From assembly GCA_023101885.1 (NCBI GenBank), contig JALPQD010000407.1, positions 142,191-206,190 on the forward strand: a stretch of 64,000 nt of DNA. Reading direction: 5' to 3'. Each line of letters begins with the position of its first letter. Positions within the stretch are counted from its first letter, which is position 1. The stretch comes from Typhlomys cinereus (taxonomy: Eukaryota > Chordata > Mammalia > Rodentia > Platacanthomyidae). The notes beneath the pieces were generated by a model, which saw only the letters and a program-made list of their open reading frames with translations, was not told the DNA's origin and ran no database searches. Positions 54,724 through 64,000 of this stretch are shown piece after piece. A program made the translations under genes and the position numbers.

Positions 54724-56459
54724 TGCCGCAGACCAGAGTTGCGGCCTCGAGACCAGGGCTCCCCAGGACCGGGCGGAGAACAGAACACACGCAGCTCCCT
54801 CTCGTCCGAGTGTATCCTGAACCCCGTTTATTGAAACTTTCGTGACAACTTTTATACAGAAAATTTTGGGGTAAAGAATGTTACACCTACAACAGACATA
54901 TAATTTTCTAGTCAGCAAAAATCACCTTCAGGGTGGACATTTTTTCAAGAACCTAACCCATTGCTTCAGGGCAAAGGCACTTAACAGAAACATTCTCTCA
55001 GTATTTCCAAACTTATCTAATCTATAATGCTTCACCGGATAGCTATGGGGCTGAGCCCCACATTTTAACTGCTTTTTTTTTTAAATACAGAGGCAGAATG
55101 ATCTCCTTTTGATTTTAGCAAGGAACATATTTTACAATTAACTATAGGAAGTCCCCAACACCCCATAAGTCCCAGCATGAGCTTTGGCTGTTGTCCTCTC
55201 CAGGTTGATACTCTCAGTCAGGCAGGTCGACATAGGCACCAGGCATGGCAGCAGGTTCTAACTTGGGAAAATGTATGCAGCTCATGTAGTCTCTACTATC
55301 CAAGCTTAAACTACATCTCTAAAGGGGGGGGCCTTGACTTGAATACTCAAGGCCCATAAGCTTATAGCTGGTTCTGTCGATGGAGCACTGAGGTATGCAC
55401 TGAAGAAAAACACTTAAGCAATATAATTATTAAAAGGTAACTTCTATGATAGCATCCTTCTATTCCTTTAATAGTAAGGTTGCTTATGTCTTCCTTTGAG
55501 GAATTCCAGAAGTGTATTGCCATCATTTAGATGACCCATCTGTGAACCATGCATACTCCAAACCTGGGTCCAGTCAGGCCCCATATGCCAGGGTGTCTCT
55601 TTCGAGGGTGGTCTCTTTCGGGGCGAGGCGATCATTGGTGGGAGTGCACTCAGATGGTCCATCTCTGTGATTTCTCATAAGAGTGCTGTTTGGGGTAGGA
55701 AAAGACACGGCCCCCTTTGCTTCTGACATGGATTCTCCCAGTTTGGATTGCAAATACCATCTCCAGGGGCAGTCTTGGCATCTAGACTTTCTGGCATGAT
55801 GGTCTCTCTTCCCTTGGCCTTCAGCCAGGTAAGAGGGTATCACAGTTTCTCTTTTAAGGTTCTGGTGGACTGAGAGCATAGTCTTGTACTTCCGGAATTT
55901 TCTGAGTTAGTACGTAGGTGGGAATTTTACCCACCTATGTTTTAAGACTCTAGAGTTATTCTCTAATTTCCTTAAAATCAGTGCACACATTCTGATTAAC
56001 AAGTCTACTTATTGTCAATGACTAGACATGAAATTTCTATTTAGTATTTGACTGAAACTTAAAAGCAGGCTTACTTTCTCTAGAACAGAGAGCAGGAAGC
56101 TAGTTCCAAAAAACCCTAAAGAAAGGGCACTCCTAAATTCCAGAAGGGATTCTTCCTGCCAGAGGCAAAAACTGGAATTATCCAAACAAAACTAGGTAAA
56201 AATGCTTAGCACCTGTCCCTGGACTTTATGTGGCATACCGAGAAATTCCTAGCACTTGCCCAATGGGGTTACTGTGACCTTCCCAGGGAAACAGGCTTTA
56301 GGCCTGAACTGGGAAGAAACACCAAGACCTGACAATTCCCATATTTTTCCTTATTTTTCTGAAATAAAGCCATGTCCTTATCCCAAAACATGTTACTTTG
56401 AATCCACCTTTTCCAAACTGAGACATATTCTACCAGATTAGTTGGATAGGAGCGCGGCA
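54724..56459 (-). mobile_element. Solo long LTR, TGCCGC..GCGGCA family, copy B
   Basis: 1,736 bp, TGCCGCGCTCC to GGTCTGCGGCA on the minus strand, with an exact 6-bp target duplication ATAGAT (54,718-54,723 and 56,460-56,465). TGTATAAAAGTTG (TATA-like) and CAATAAACGGGGTTCAGG (poly(A)) are near the 3' end. U3 is therefore very long, as in mouse mammary tumour virus-like betaretroviruses. No convincing open frame was found in U3. Confidence 0.9.
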
Positions 56460-56465
56460 ATAGAT

Positions 56466-57850
56466 GACATCAGTCATCCCAACACAGTCCAAAAGTCAAA
56501 ATCCAAAGTCTTCTGTAAAAATCAGAAGACAAGTTACAAAAATACTCCCAACATAGAGTGGCACAAAATGAACATTCCCATTCCAAAAAGGAGTGGAGGC
56601 ATATCCAGGAAAGATCAGTCCAAAACAAGACCAAAAACCAGCAGGATGAACTCCAAATCCTGAAGCTTCCAGTTCAGCAGATGAACTTCTTGTTGAAATC
56701 ATCTGTTTCCAAACAGTTTTATTTCCACGCCTCCAGCACAGCGCTGCCCGCAGAACACATCACTCTCTTGGGCTGGTTCCTCCCATGGTGCATAGCAGAT
56801 GTCACATGTTGTCTCTGGCATCACTAACATTTTCATGCCTCAATGACAAACCAGGCTTTAACTCCACATCACAAACACCCTTCTGGGGTCTCTCTACAGG
56901 TTTTCCAATCCTACCACACACTGCCTGAATTCAGCTGCTCTCTGTAACATTGAAAGGAGGGATCTATGACCTCCTTATTCTTGAATACCATGTGGATGAT
57001 TTCCAAGTTTTGCCATAACCTTGAATTGGAGACTGGCTGCCTCAAATCATGATTGGTCAGTTTCTCTGTGCATGTCACTAGGAAAATCTCTGCTGGGCAG
57101 TTGCTTTAGTTGACCTTGGAACTCTGGCCTTTAGTTCTTCCTTTCCAAAAAAATTTACATTCTTAGGGGGGGATACATCTCTGATGATCTTGACCTCAGA
57201 GTGCAACCTCTTCTATTCCCAAAAAAGAGCAGCCTTTGATTCATTTATGAAACTGATTTCTTCAACAATAGCTGCCATTTTGCTGTCTGTATCACCTTTA
57301 AACTTACCTTTACATTTTTCCTCATCAAACCACAGTTTTCTTTTTTGCATAATTCCCAGATCTTTTTCTGAATTACACCTTTGACAAGAGCACTAAAAAG
57401 TAGTCATGCCACACTATCAAGATTACATTGCTTTGAAACTTCCCCCACAAAACACTTGAATTCAATTTCAGGCAAGCTTTCAAAATGAAGGCAAAACTTG
57501 ATCAATTTTTTTGCCAACAATCTCACTCCCAGTTCCCAATACAGTCTCTGCTCCCCTCTGGAGCGTCATAAACTGGGCTTCCACTGTCTGCATCTCTCAC
57601 AGCCTTACTCTCCACCAAACTCTCACTAGAATAGCCCTTTAGGCCCCATCTCTAAGATGCAAAGGCTTTCCTAGTACAAATTCAAAGTTCTTCACATTTC
57701 TCCCAACAAACAATTCCAAAGGCACACAAGCCACATCACAACAATGCTTATACTTCACTAATTTTAAGTACCAAGTTTTCTAAACTTCAAAACACTTCAC
57801 TTTCTGGTACCAGTTCTTCTTAGTCTCCAGCAACACCCAACTCCTGGTAC
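56466..57850 (-). mobile_element. MaLR internal region
   Basis: On minus it carries the internal blocks seen on plus at 24,627-25,600: GAAGATCTGGGAATTATG-like, AAAGGTAAGTTTAAAGG, TTTCCTGGATATGCC and the CTGGTTTGTCATTGAGGCATG block. Non-coding. Confidence 0.7.
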
Positions 57851-58230
57851 CAGTTTTTGCACCAGTTACTCTCTCTGCTGCTGTGAGACACCACCAAATC
57901 ACAACTTAAGGGGAGAAAAGGTGATTTACTTGGCTTACGGTTCCAGAGAAGAGATATAGTCCATGATGGTGGAATAGGCATAGCTGGCTATAGAAGTTGG
58001 GGTGACTCAAGTCACTGCAGACATCATGGAGGAAGTGCGAGCAAACTGCTAACTGCAAGTATGAACACCTAGCAGAAACAGGGTGTGATTAACCAACCTC
58101 AAGGCCCAACACCTGTGACTGCCTTCCTCCAACAAGGCTCCACCTCCCAAAGGTGCTAAGACCTTCCCAAATAAGTAAGGATTCAAACACAAGCCTGTGG
58201 GACAGCTCCCATTGAAACCATGACAAGGCG
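57851..58230 (-). mobile_element. MaLR LTR, right copy
   Basis: Same blocks as 54,138-54,475. On the minus strand this is the upstream (5') LTR. The two LTRs differ at many positions, so the insertion is old. Confidence 0.7.
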
Positions 58231-58659
58231 GTAGGTTCAATAGCCTAGAAGAGATCCCCACTAAGATCTCTAGATCACAAACTCAGAGGAACATAGTGCT
58301 GGTTAAGAGGTGAGTCTGCTCAGTTTCCACCAGGTAAATTATCTCATGCTCAGGGTGGTATCTCGGGTCTCCATCAGGAAAAGCCTCAGGTGGCTGGCAG
58401 CACAGCACAGATGGGGCGCCGGTGGCAGGGGGCTCCTGGCTCTGACAGTGCAGGGACCTGAGGTACCCTGAAGACTCCCAGGATGACCTAGTGTGCTTCT
58501 GTGTGGCCCAAATAGGTAGCACAGGTGCGAGGATGCTGCCAGTCCCTCTCAGTTCATGTTCATTTCTGACTGCCCATCCTGGGCATCACTGTTAGTCAAC
58601 CACCATTCTCTGGTGGCCTGTGCCTGGTGTTCTGCAGTCTTGGCATCCACATTGCTAGC

Positions 58660-58800
58660 TGCTGTGGCAGCTGCTGCTTCTTGCTTCTTCTTCTCCTCTT
58701 CTTCCTTCTCCTCCTTTTCTCTCCTCTTTTCATTTTTCTCCTTCTTTCTCCTCTTTTCCTTCTTTCTTTCTTCTTCCTTTTCTTCTTTTATCCTGTGTGC
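58660..58800. repeat. Polypyrimidine (TTCTCC)n tract
   Basis: CTTCTTCTTCTCCTCTTCTT-type sequence of about 125 bp, pyrimidine on plus. It is the extended tail region of the SINE at 58,800. Confidence 0.85.
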
Positions 58801-59100
58801 ATGTGCACACGTGTGAATTCTGCATGTAAGTGGGTGGTGTACATGTATCTGTGAGCTTGTGTTCAAAAGAACACTTGCGTAGTGTATGTCTCTTGTGTAG
58901 GCCCACGGACTTCAAGAATCATCCTGAATTGCTCTACCTCTTTATTGCTTTGCTCTGGGGTTTCCCCGGCTCTGCCTTCCAGGGTGGGAACTGCAGGCTG
59001 CCATCATATCAACCTGGTATTTATGTGAGATCTGGGGATCCAAATTCAAGTTTATTTGCTTGTGAGGCAAAAGTTTTAACCATTGAGCCATCTCCTCAGC
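58800..59100 (-). repeat. Old B2-like SINE
   Basis: GAATCATCCTGAATTGCTCT, GGGTTTCCCCGGCTCTGCC and the reversed head CCATTGAGCCATCTCCTCAGC. Confidence 0.65.
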
Positions 59101-59109
59101 TTGTTGCTA

Positions 59110-60110
59110 GTTTCTTGAGAGCATGGTCCCACTAAAAATCTTCTAGAGGCCCACAGTGTCCCACTCAGTACACTTCACAGAAGACTCACTTTCCATATGT
59201 AGCCATGCACAGAGAAAAGCACATTATTCACAATTAACTCCCCACAGCAGCTGGGTCCACAGTGGGTGTGGCACAGCTGCAGGTACACAAGTGATGTCTG
59301 TCGTTGGGTCTTTCAACTGTCCTCTATTTTAGAAGTTTCCTAGAGCCAGTATGTCTGCTGCTCATTAAAAAAAAAAGGCACATTATGTGCGTGATGTGTG
59401 TGGGCTTTCAAAGCTGAGAGCCCACTCAATACTGGGACAATGATCCTGAGCCAAAGAGCATCTCTCCTACTGCTCTGGCTCCCTGCTCTTTCCAGAAGAA
59501 TGCAGATAGCCCGATGTGGTCACCCATCTCTGCTGGACGCTACAGTGCCCCTCACTCACTGCTGGCCCTCTGCCAACATGGCCCCAACTCCTCAGGCTCC
59601 CTGCCTCGCATTGGATCCTTCCGAACAGAGTATCTCCACTTCCCTGTGGACCCCTCCTTTGGTCAGTGTCTGCCCCTGGATTACCTGGGGTGCAGACAGA
59701 GCAAGAGAGTAGTGGAAAAGAAAGCTGCAGGCTGCTGACTGCCACCCTAAGAAGGCCTAATGCCAACAGTAACTTGCAGCTGACCCTGGGGCATCTTCTC
59801 ACCAGACTCTATGCGGCCAGAGAGAGTAGGTGAGGGTGACAGAGATGCACCATGCCATCCACCTGAGAGCGAGTCCTTGGGCAATGGAGGGTGCAGCAAT
59901 GCCCTCTGAATCCCGCTCTCACGAGCTCCTCCCTGGGGATTGTGGGAGGTGCAGATGGCAACAGGCTGACGGAAGGTGTGTAGAAACTGACAGTGCTCAG
60001 AAGAGAGCTAGAAAAGCTGCGTCACACACTGCCCAATGCTCCCCACCTATGCTCTGTAGTCACATCCACTTAAAAGCCAGGCACAACCAAGATTCTGCCC
60101 AAGCCACCCA
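59110..60110. other. Intron DNA, nothing recognised
   Basis: Overlapping open frames on both strands at 59,398-59,830 lack any family feature and are not called. Confidence 0.4.
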
Positions 60111-60116
60111 TTGGGT

Positions 60117-60118
<2 letters not shown>

Positions 60119-60163
<45 letters not shown>
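60119..60163. repeat. (GA)n microsatellite
   Basis: About 22 GA units, uninterrupted. Confidence 0.93.
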
Positions 60164-60164
<1 letters not shown>

Positions 60165-60265
60165 GAGGTTCAAACCCAGAGATGCAGCTCTGAGATGCAC
60201 TAATAGCCTGCCTGGCAAATATACATGGGTCCTTTCATTCTCCTGTGCTTGAAATCAAAAGGGGT

Positions 60266-60400
60266 TTGCAGAAGGAGGCCCAGCAGAGATGCATGCTGGG
60301 AGGAGGGGACTTGCAGAAGGAGGCCCAGCAGAGGTGTATGCTGGGAGGAGGGGACTTGCAGAAGGAGGCCCAGCAGAGATGCATGCTGGGAGGAGGACTC
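60266..60400. repeat. 45-bp tandem repeat, three copies
   Basis: Units start at 60,266, 60,311 and 60,356 with TTGCAGAAGGAGGCCCAGCA. Units differ at two positions in the middle copy and the third diverges at its end. The period is a multiple of three, so one plus frame reads LQKEAQQRCMLGGGD three times; this is not evidence of coding. Confidence 0.93.
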
Positions 60401-60404
60401 TTGG

Positions 60405-60720
60405 CAGAACTCACACCAACACCAGGGGTCCATGGGACTGACCACAGCAAATCCACAGGACTGCTAAGAGTGGGCCAAACCTCACTTGCTAGCTAGCAAG
60501 ATTGCCCAAGTATGCCAAAGATTACCAACTCACTGAACCGGCTCCTTCCAGCTTATCCACCTGATCAGGGAATGGTCCCACCCACCATGGGCTGGGTCTT
60601 CCCATATCAATTAGAAAATCTTCTACAGGCTTGCTCAGGGCAGCTCAGCTACTAATTCCTCACAGCTGTGGCCAGAGTTCAAGCCTTCAATTGTCAAGTT
60701 GATACGGTAGCTAATTCACA
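60405..60720 (-). mobile_element. LTR-like repeat (ERV-L type), copy 2
   Basis: It matches 49,600-49,905 in block order, including CCCACCCACCATGGGCTGGG and CAATTGTCAAGTTGATACGG. A second short copy of its right part (CTACTAATTCTCTACAAATG) follows at 60,775-60,840. Confidence 0.55.
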
Positions 60721-61282
60721 CAATGAGTGAGAAAAACTGTGGAAGATCCAGACTCCCTCAGGGGATCCAATTCAGCTACTAATTCTCTACAAATGTGTCC
60801 AGAGCTCGAACCTTCTACCACCAAGTCGACATGTGTATCAGTTATGGCATAGAACAAGCTGGACTGATGGCTGGTCCAGGGATCTGCCATCTCTGCCTCC
60901 CAGTGTCGGGCTCCATGTTGATCAGGTCTGACCTGTTCACGTGAACTCCAGGAACGCAGGTCTTCATGCTCATCAGGCCCCTTGTTAAACGCCTTCTTCA
61001 CACATACAGTCCCTGCCACTCTGAGACCTGATCATCTGCTATGGCCCCAGATGTCTAGGACAAGAGCGTAAGCTTAGGGGGAGGGGACGCCGGCCTCTGG
61101 GCTGTGCGTGACATCGGGTATGATTACCCCATGTCTGAGAATGGACAGATGAGGTGAATGAAAGGCAGCTCCAGCCACCAGCATCTGGCATTGCCACCAG
61201 CAGCCGACCATCCCCTCCTCCTGCCCCCCCAGCTCACCTCCTCCTGCTCACTCCCTCGCTGCCCCCCCACCCCCCGGCTCAC

Positions 61283-61394
61283 CTCCTCCTGCCTGCTGCT
61301 GCTTCTCCAGCTCCCTCAGCTGCACCTTCTGCTGCGCTTCCTCCAGCTGCTTCTCCACGTCCCCGAGACTCTTCTGTACTTGCTGGCACTTGCT
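61283..61394 (-). CDS. Class XVIII myosin coiled-coil tail exon, probably MYO18B
   Basis: A 112-bp exon between TTTCTTCCAG and GTGAGCCGG. It reads SKCQQVQKSLGDVEKQLEEA, then QQKVQLRELEKQQQAGG, a charged coiled coil matching the class XVIII tail directly upstream of the AEWQM block. It joins the exon at 62,500 in phase 0, but its 3' end leaves one extra base relative to the exon at 52,319. A GC-AG donor ten bases earlier (after the third CAG) would restore phase but is speculative. Confidence 0.7.
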
Positions 61395-61750
61395 CTGGAA
61401 GAAACGCTCTGTGTTTACAGTCTGCAACATGGTCCGTCCCTCCTCTTCCTCGGGTCTCTCACACCAGGGGCTGTGTGTGCCAGGAACCCAGTCCCCTAGT
61501 GAGAAGTCTGGAGAGAGGGTCCTGGAGGCCCCAGGAAGGGTTGAAGGGGTCACGAAGCCCTGGGTGATTCTTGCAACAGGACCGGTACAGCAGCGAGAAG
61601 CCTGGGGCCTGCGTCCTTCTGGCTTCCTGTCCCTCTGTGGTCATCCCTCCTACCATGATGCGGGTTTTGCCAGCTGCCGCTAACTTGCCACCAGATGAGC
61701 CAGTGGCAATGGCCCAAATTTGAACATTCGGTTCCGAAAGCCTAATGAGC

Positions 61751-62062
61751 CTTTTTTTTTTCATTTTTTAAATTTTTTTTATTTATTATTCAATTGTGCG
61801 TGTACGCATGTGTCTGAGTGTGTGTATGTATGTGTACGTATGTGTGTGTAGAACCAGGGACGAATTCGGGAACCACCATGGACCGCCTCCACCTCCTCCT
61901 TGTTTACTCTGACCCAGGATTCACAGGCTCCGCCCTACCAGGACCAGAAACGCAGGCCACCCCCATTTCCACCCAGCGTCTATACGTGGGGTCTAGGATC
62001 CGAACTCAGGACCTTCCGCCTGCAAGGCAGAGGCTTAACCCCTGAGCCACCTTTCCAGCCCC
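61751..62062 (-). repeat. B2-like SINE
   Basis: Minus-strand near-consensus copy in the intron between the two myosin exons, with tail TTATTATTCAATTGTGCGTG and head GGGCTGGAAAGGTGGCTCAGG. Confidence 0.9.
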
Positions 62063-62499
62063 CTTTTTCTTCTTTATAAAGAAAGCTGCCTCCAGTATTT
62101 TGTTAGCGTCGCAGCTGGGAGCTGATGGACAGTCCGAACTTGTTGACCCTGGCTGCCCATATGCAGTATCTCCTGATCTCACAAGTCCAGTCACTTGTTC
62201 TGCACTCCTGACACAGAGTGCCCCCCTCCCTGCATCTTTTTCCCACCCAAGGCCCCTCCAAGACTAGTGGTGATCCATCAAGCTTCCATAGGCAGGAACT
62301 TCTGTCCCCTGCTGCACCTCCAAGCCCCCCTGTCCCTGAGATCTCGAGGCAGAAGCCAGTCAGCCTGATATCTTGCTTGGCTGGTGTCTCGCTTGGCTGA
62401 CGGGTTCCAGGCACAATCCCCAGGAGCCGGAGCCTGCTGTCCAGCTCCCCTGCTCCTGTGAGCCCCCAAGCTCGCCCCTCAGCCCCCACAAACCCTCAC

Positions 62500-62619
62500 C
62501 TTGAGCTCCTGCACTTCACGCAGAGCCTGGAGGCGCTCCGCCCGCTCACTCTCCAGCGCCTGGCAGGCCACATCTCCTTTGAAGCGCTCATCAGCGAGCT
62601 CCGAGGTCAAGTCAGCCAT
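62500..62619 (-). CDS. Class XVIII myosin coiled-coil tail exon, probably MYO18B
   Basis: A 120-bp exon between GTGTCTCTCCAG and GTGAGGGTT. It reads MADLTSELADERFKGDVACQ, then ALESERAERLQALREVQELK, about 85 percent like the MYO18A tail as I recall it. It is open, in phase 0 at both ends, and starts at a methionine that is internal to the protein. Upstream exons would lie beyond 64,000. Confidence 0.78.
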
Positions 62620-62629
62620 CTGGAGAGAC

Positions 62630-64000
62630 ACCGCCACTGAGACCCTCCTCCCCGCCCCGCACACCACAAACTCCCGGCTGTGGGGTACAGCAAGCCTTCA
62701 GCCTAGCCCGGGGCTGGAGAACCTACGTCAAGGTGTTGCTGTTCGCTCCCGCACCCCCGCTTAGCTGCTCAGCGACTTATGCACGGGGCGAAATGGGAGA
62801 AAGGGGCCGTTCCTGCATCCGCAGAGGTCGGAACTACCATCCGGACTGAACAAAAACAGCTCCGGAAAGGGGGAGGTGGAGAGAGAAAGGTTAGGGGTGC
62901 TGATGATCCAGCATGCCACCCCCCCAATACCTCAGATACTCAGATACCATTAAGGTTGGCACATGTCTGTCTTGCCAGCGTTGGGAAGGAGGGCCGCAGG
63001 AGGGTCAGGAGTTCAAGGTCAGCCCCCCATAGATACCTAGAGAACTGAGAGAACTGGAGGCCAGGGAGTTGGCAAGATGGCTTAACGGATATGGTGACTG
63101 CGTGTAAACTGGAGATCCTGAGTTCGACCCCCAATGCCCACGTGTGTGGCAGGAGAGAACTGACTTCAGAAATCTGGCCTCGAGTGTGGTGGTTGCCTTG
63201 GGGTGGGGGTGATGGCGCCTAGCAGGGGAAGGCATCCGGTGATGGAAACAGAATTGTGGTTACACAGGTGGTTCTGGCTGGCGGGAACTTGACTTCTGCC
63301 TGCCTGTTTCTCTTCTGACCTGTTCCATTCTCACATAGGGGCCGACGACAGGCCTCAGCGGTTATGGGGCCTGCGGGCAAACCTGGCGACCTGAGTTTGA
63401 TCCACAAAGTCTACCCGGGATATCTGAGACTTCGTATCAATAATGATTTAGTAAGAAGCGGTTTTTTTTGGGGGGGGGAGGTTGAAGAAAACAATGTTTA
63501 GAGAGAAGTTAGAGTCAGGGAAGGTCGTAACCATTTATGAGGGATCTTTATAGCAACTTGGAAGGGGGTGGGTGGCATGTGACTTAAAGGGGTGAAGCAG
63601 TTTCCCCGTGCCACCATAAAATTACTCTGCTCATCCCCCCCCACACCCACACACTCCCAGAGCAGCCCAGTCAGACTCTAGGATGGTATTTTTGGGTGAA
63701 AACTTAAAAGTTATATTTAGGCAGAGCCCCATATGGTATGGGATGTGGCAGAAAAAGATAAGGACTGAGCCTAGGGCTCCCTGGAATGAATTCAGAGTTT
63801 CCACAACATACTAAAAGACCTTAATCTTAACAGGATGGGGTGGGACACAGGGGACTGGTTTTTGGATGGATAACTCTCTCTTTCTCTTTCTCTCTTTGGA
63901 AGTGTTCACTTACTTCTTGGTTAGTTAAAAAGATTGTTTCAAAAATAGATACAGAGTTAGCAAGGGATACAAGGGAGCCCACGCAGGTGAGCCAGAATGG
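62630..64000. other. Intron DNA with SINE traces
   Basis: A B2-like SINE lies at about 63,065-63,200 (GTTGGCAAGATGGCTTAACGG head). Degenerate SINE blocks follow at 63,350-63,410 and a G-run at 63,470. No further exon was found. Confidence 0.45.

Noticed and set aside
58556..58866. Lysine/glutamate-rich open frames (minus) and leucine/phenylalanine-rich frames (plus)
   Set aside because: Products of the TTCTCC tract, not coding sequence.
60245..60496. Possible protein with three 15-residue repeats
   Set aside because: The repeat is a 45-bp minisatellite and is open in several frames on both strands; no coding context.

Overview
This is a 64 kb piece of a rodent nuclear genome, and most of it is transposable elements. 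The rodent call rests on about a dozen young B2-like SINEs (tRNA-derived head, CA-rich stretch, A-rich tail), B1- and ID-like fragments, MaLR and ERV-L elements, and long CA/GA microsatellites. The B2-like SINE has a GC-rich middle unlike the mouse B2 consensus, so a myodont rodent outside the mouse/rat group (for example a jerboa or relative) is plausible. That is inference. There is one assembly gap (41,211-41,500).

Layout. 0-8 kb: LTR fragments of two ERV families, old SINEs and anonymous DNA. 8.3-16.2 kb, minus strand: the 3' two thirds of the choline transporter-like gene SLC44A2. Twelve exons plus an alternative last exon keep consensus splice sites, but the coding sequence has two in-frame stops and several 1-bp frameshifts, and no 5' exons are visible, so it reads as an unprocessed, 5'-truncated pseudogene. 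17-18.5 kb: a processed pseudogene of unknown parent ending in poly(A). 18.5-20.2 kb: a 1.7 kb betaretrovirus-type LTR whose middle is replaced by spliced RTN4-B (Nogo-B) coding sequence. 20.2-29.7 kb: nested ERVs, namely an ERV-L gag remnant (minus), two related LTRs, a MaLR element and an ERV-L pro/pol (plus). 29.7-38.5 kb: a decayed betaretrovirus-like provirus with a gammaretrovirus-type env. 38.5-44.9 kb: a segment that appears inverted, carrying a second copy of the 1.7 kb LTR family (with the N gap), an ERV-L LTR, the missing ERV-L dUTPase and the missing end of the provirus 3' LTR. 45-52 kb: mostly anonymous DNA with SINEs. 52-62.6 kb, minus strand: three exons of a class XVIII myosin tail (probably MYO18B), with a MaLR and a third copy of the 1.7 kb LTR in the 9 kb intron.

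How it fits together. The only candidate functional host gene is the MYO18-like gene. The retroviral content is layered: the provirus inserted into an ERV-L dUTPase gene with a 6-bp duplication AGGAGA, a solo LTR inserted into its 5' LTR with a 6-bp duplication TGGTTC, and an inversion with one end in the 3' LTR carried the rest of the ERV-L element about 6 kb away on the opposite strand. The strongest unusual object is the RTN4-B segment inside the LTR.
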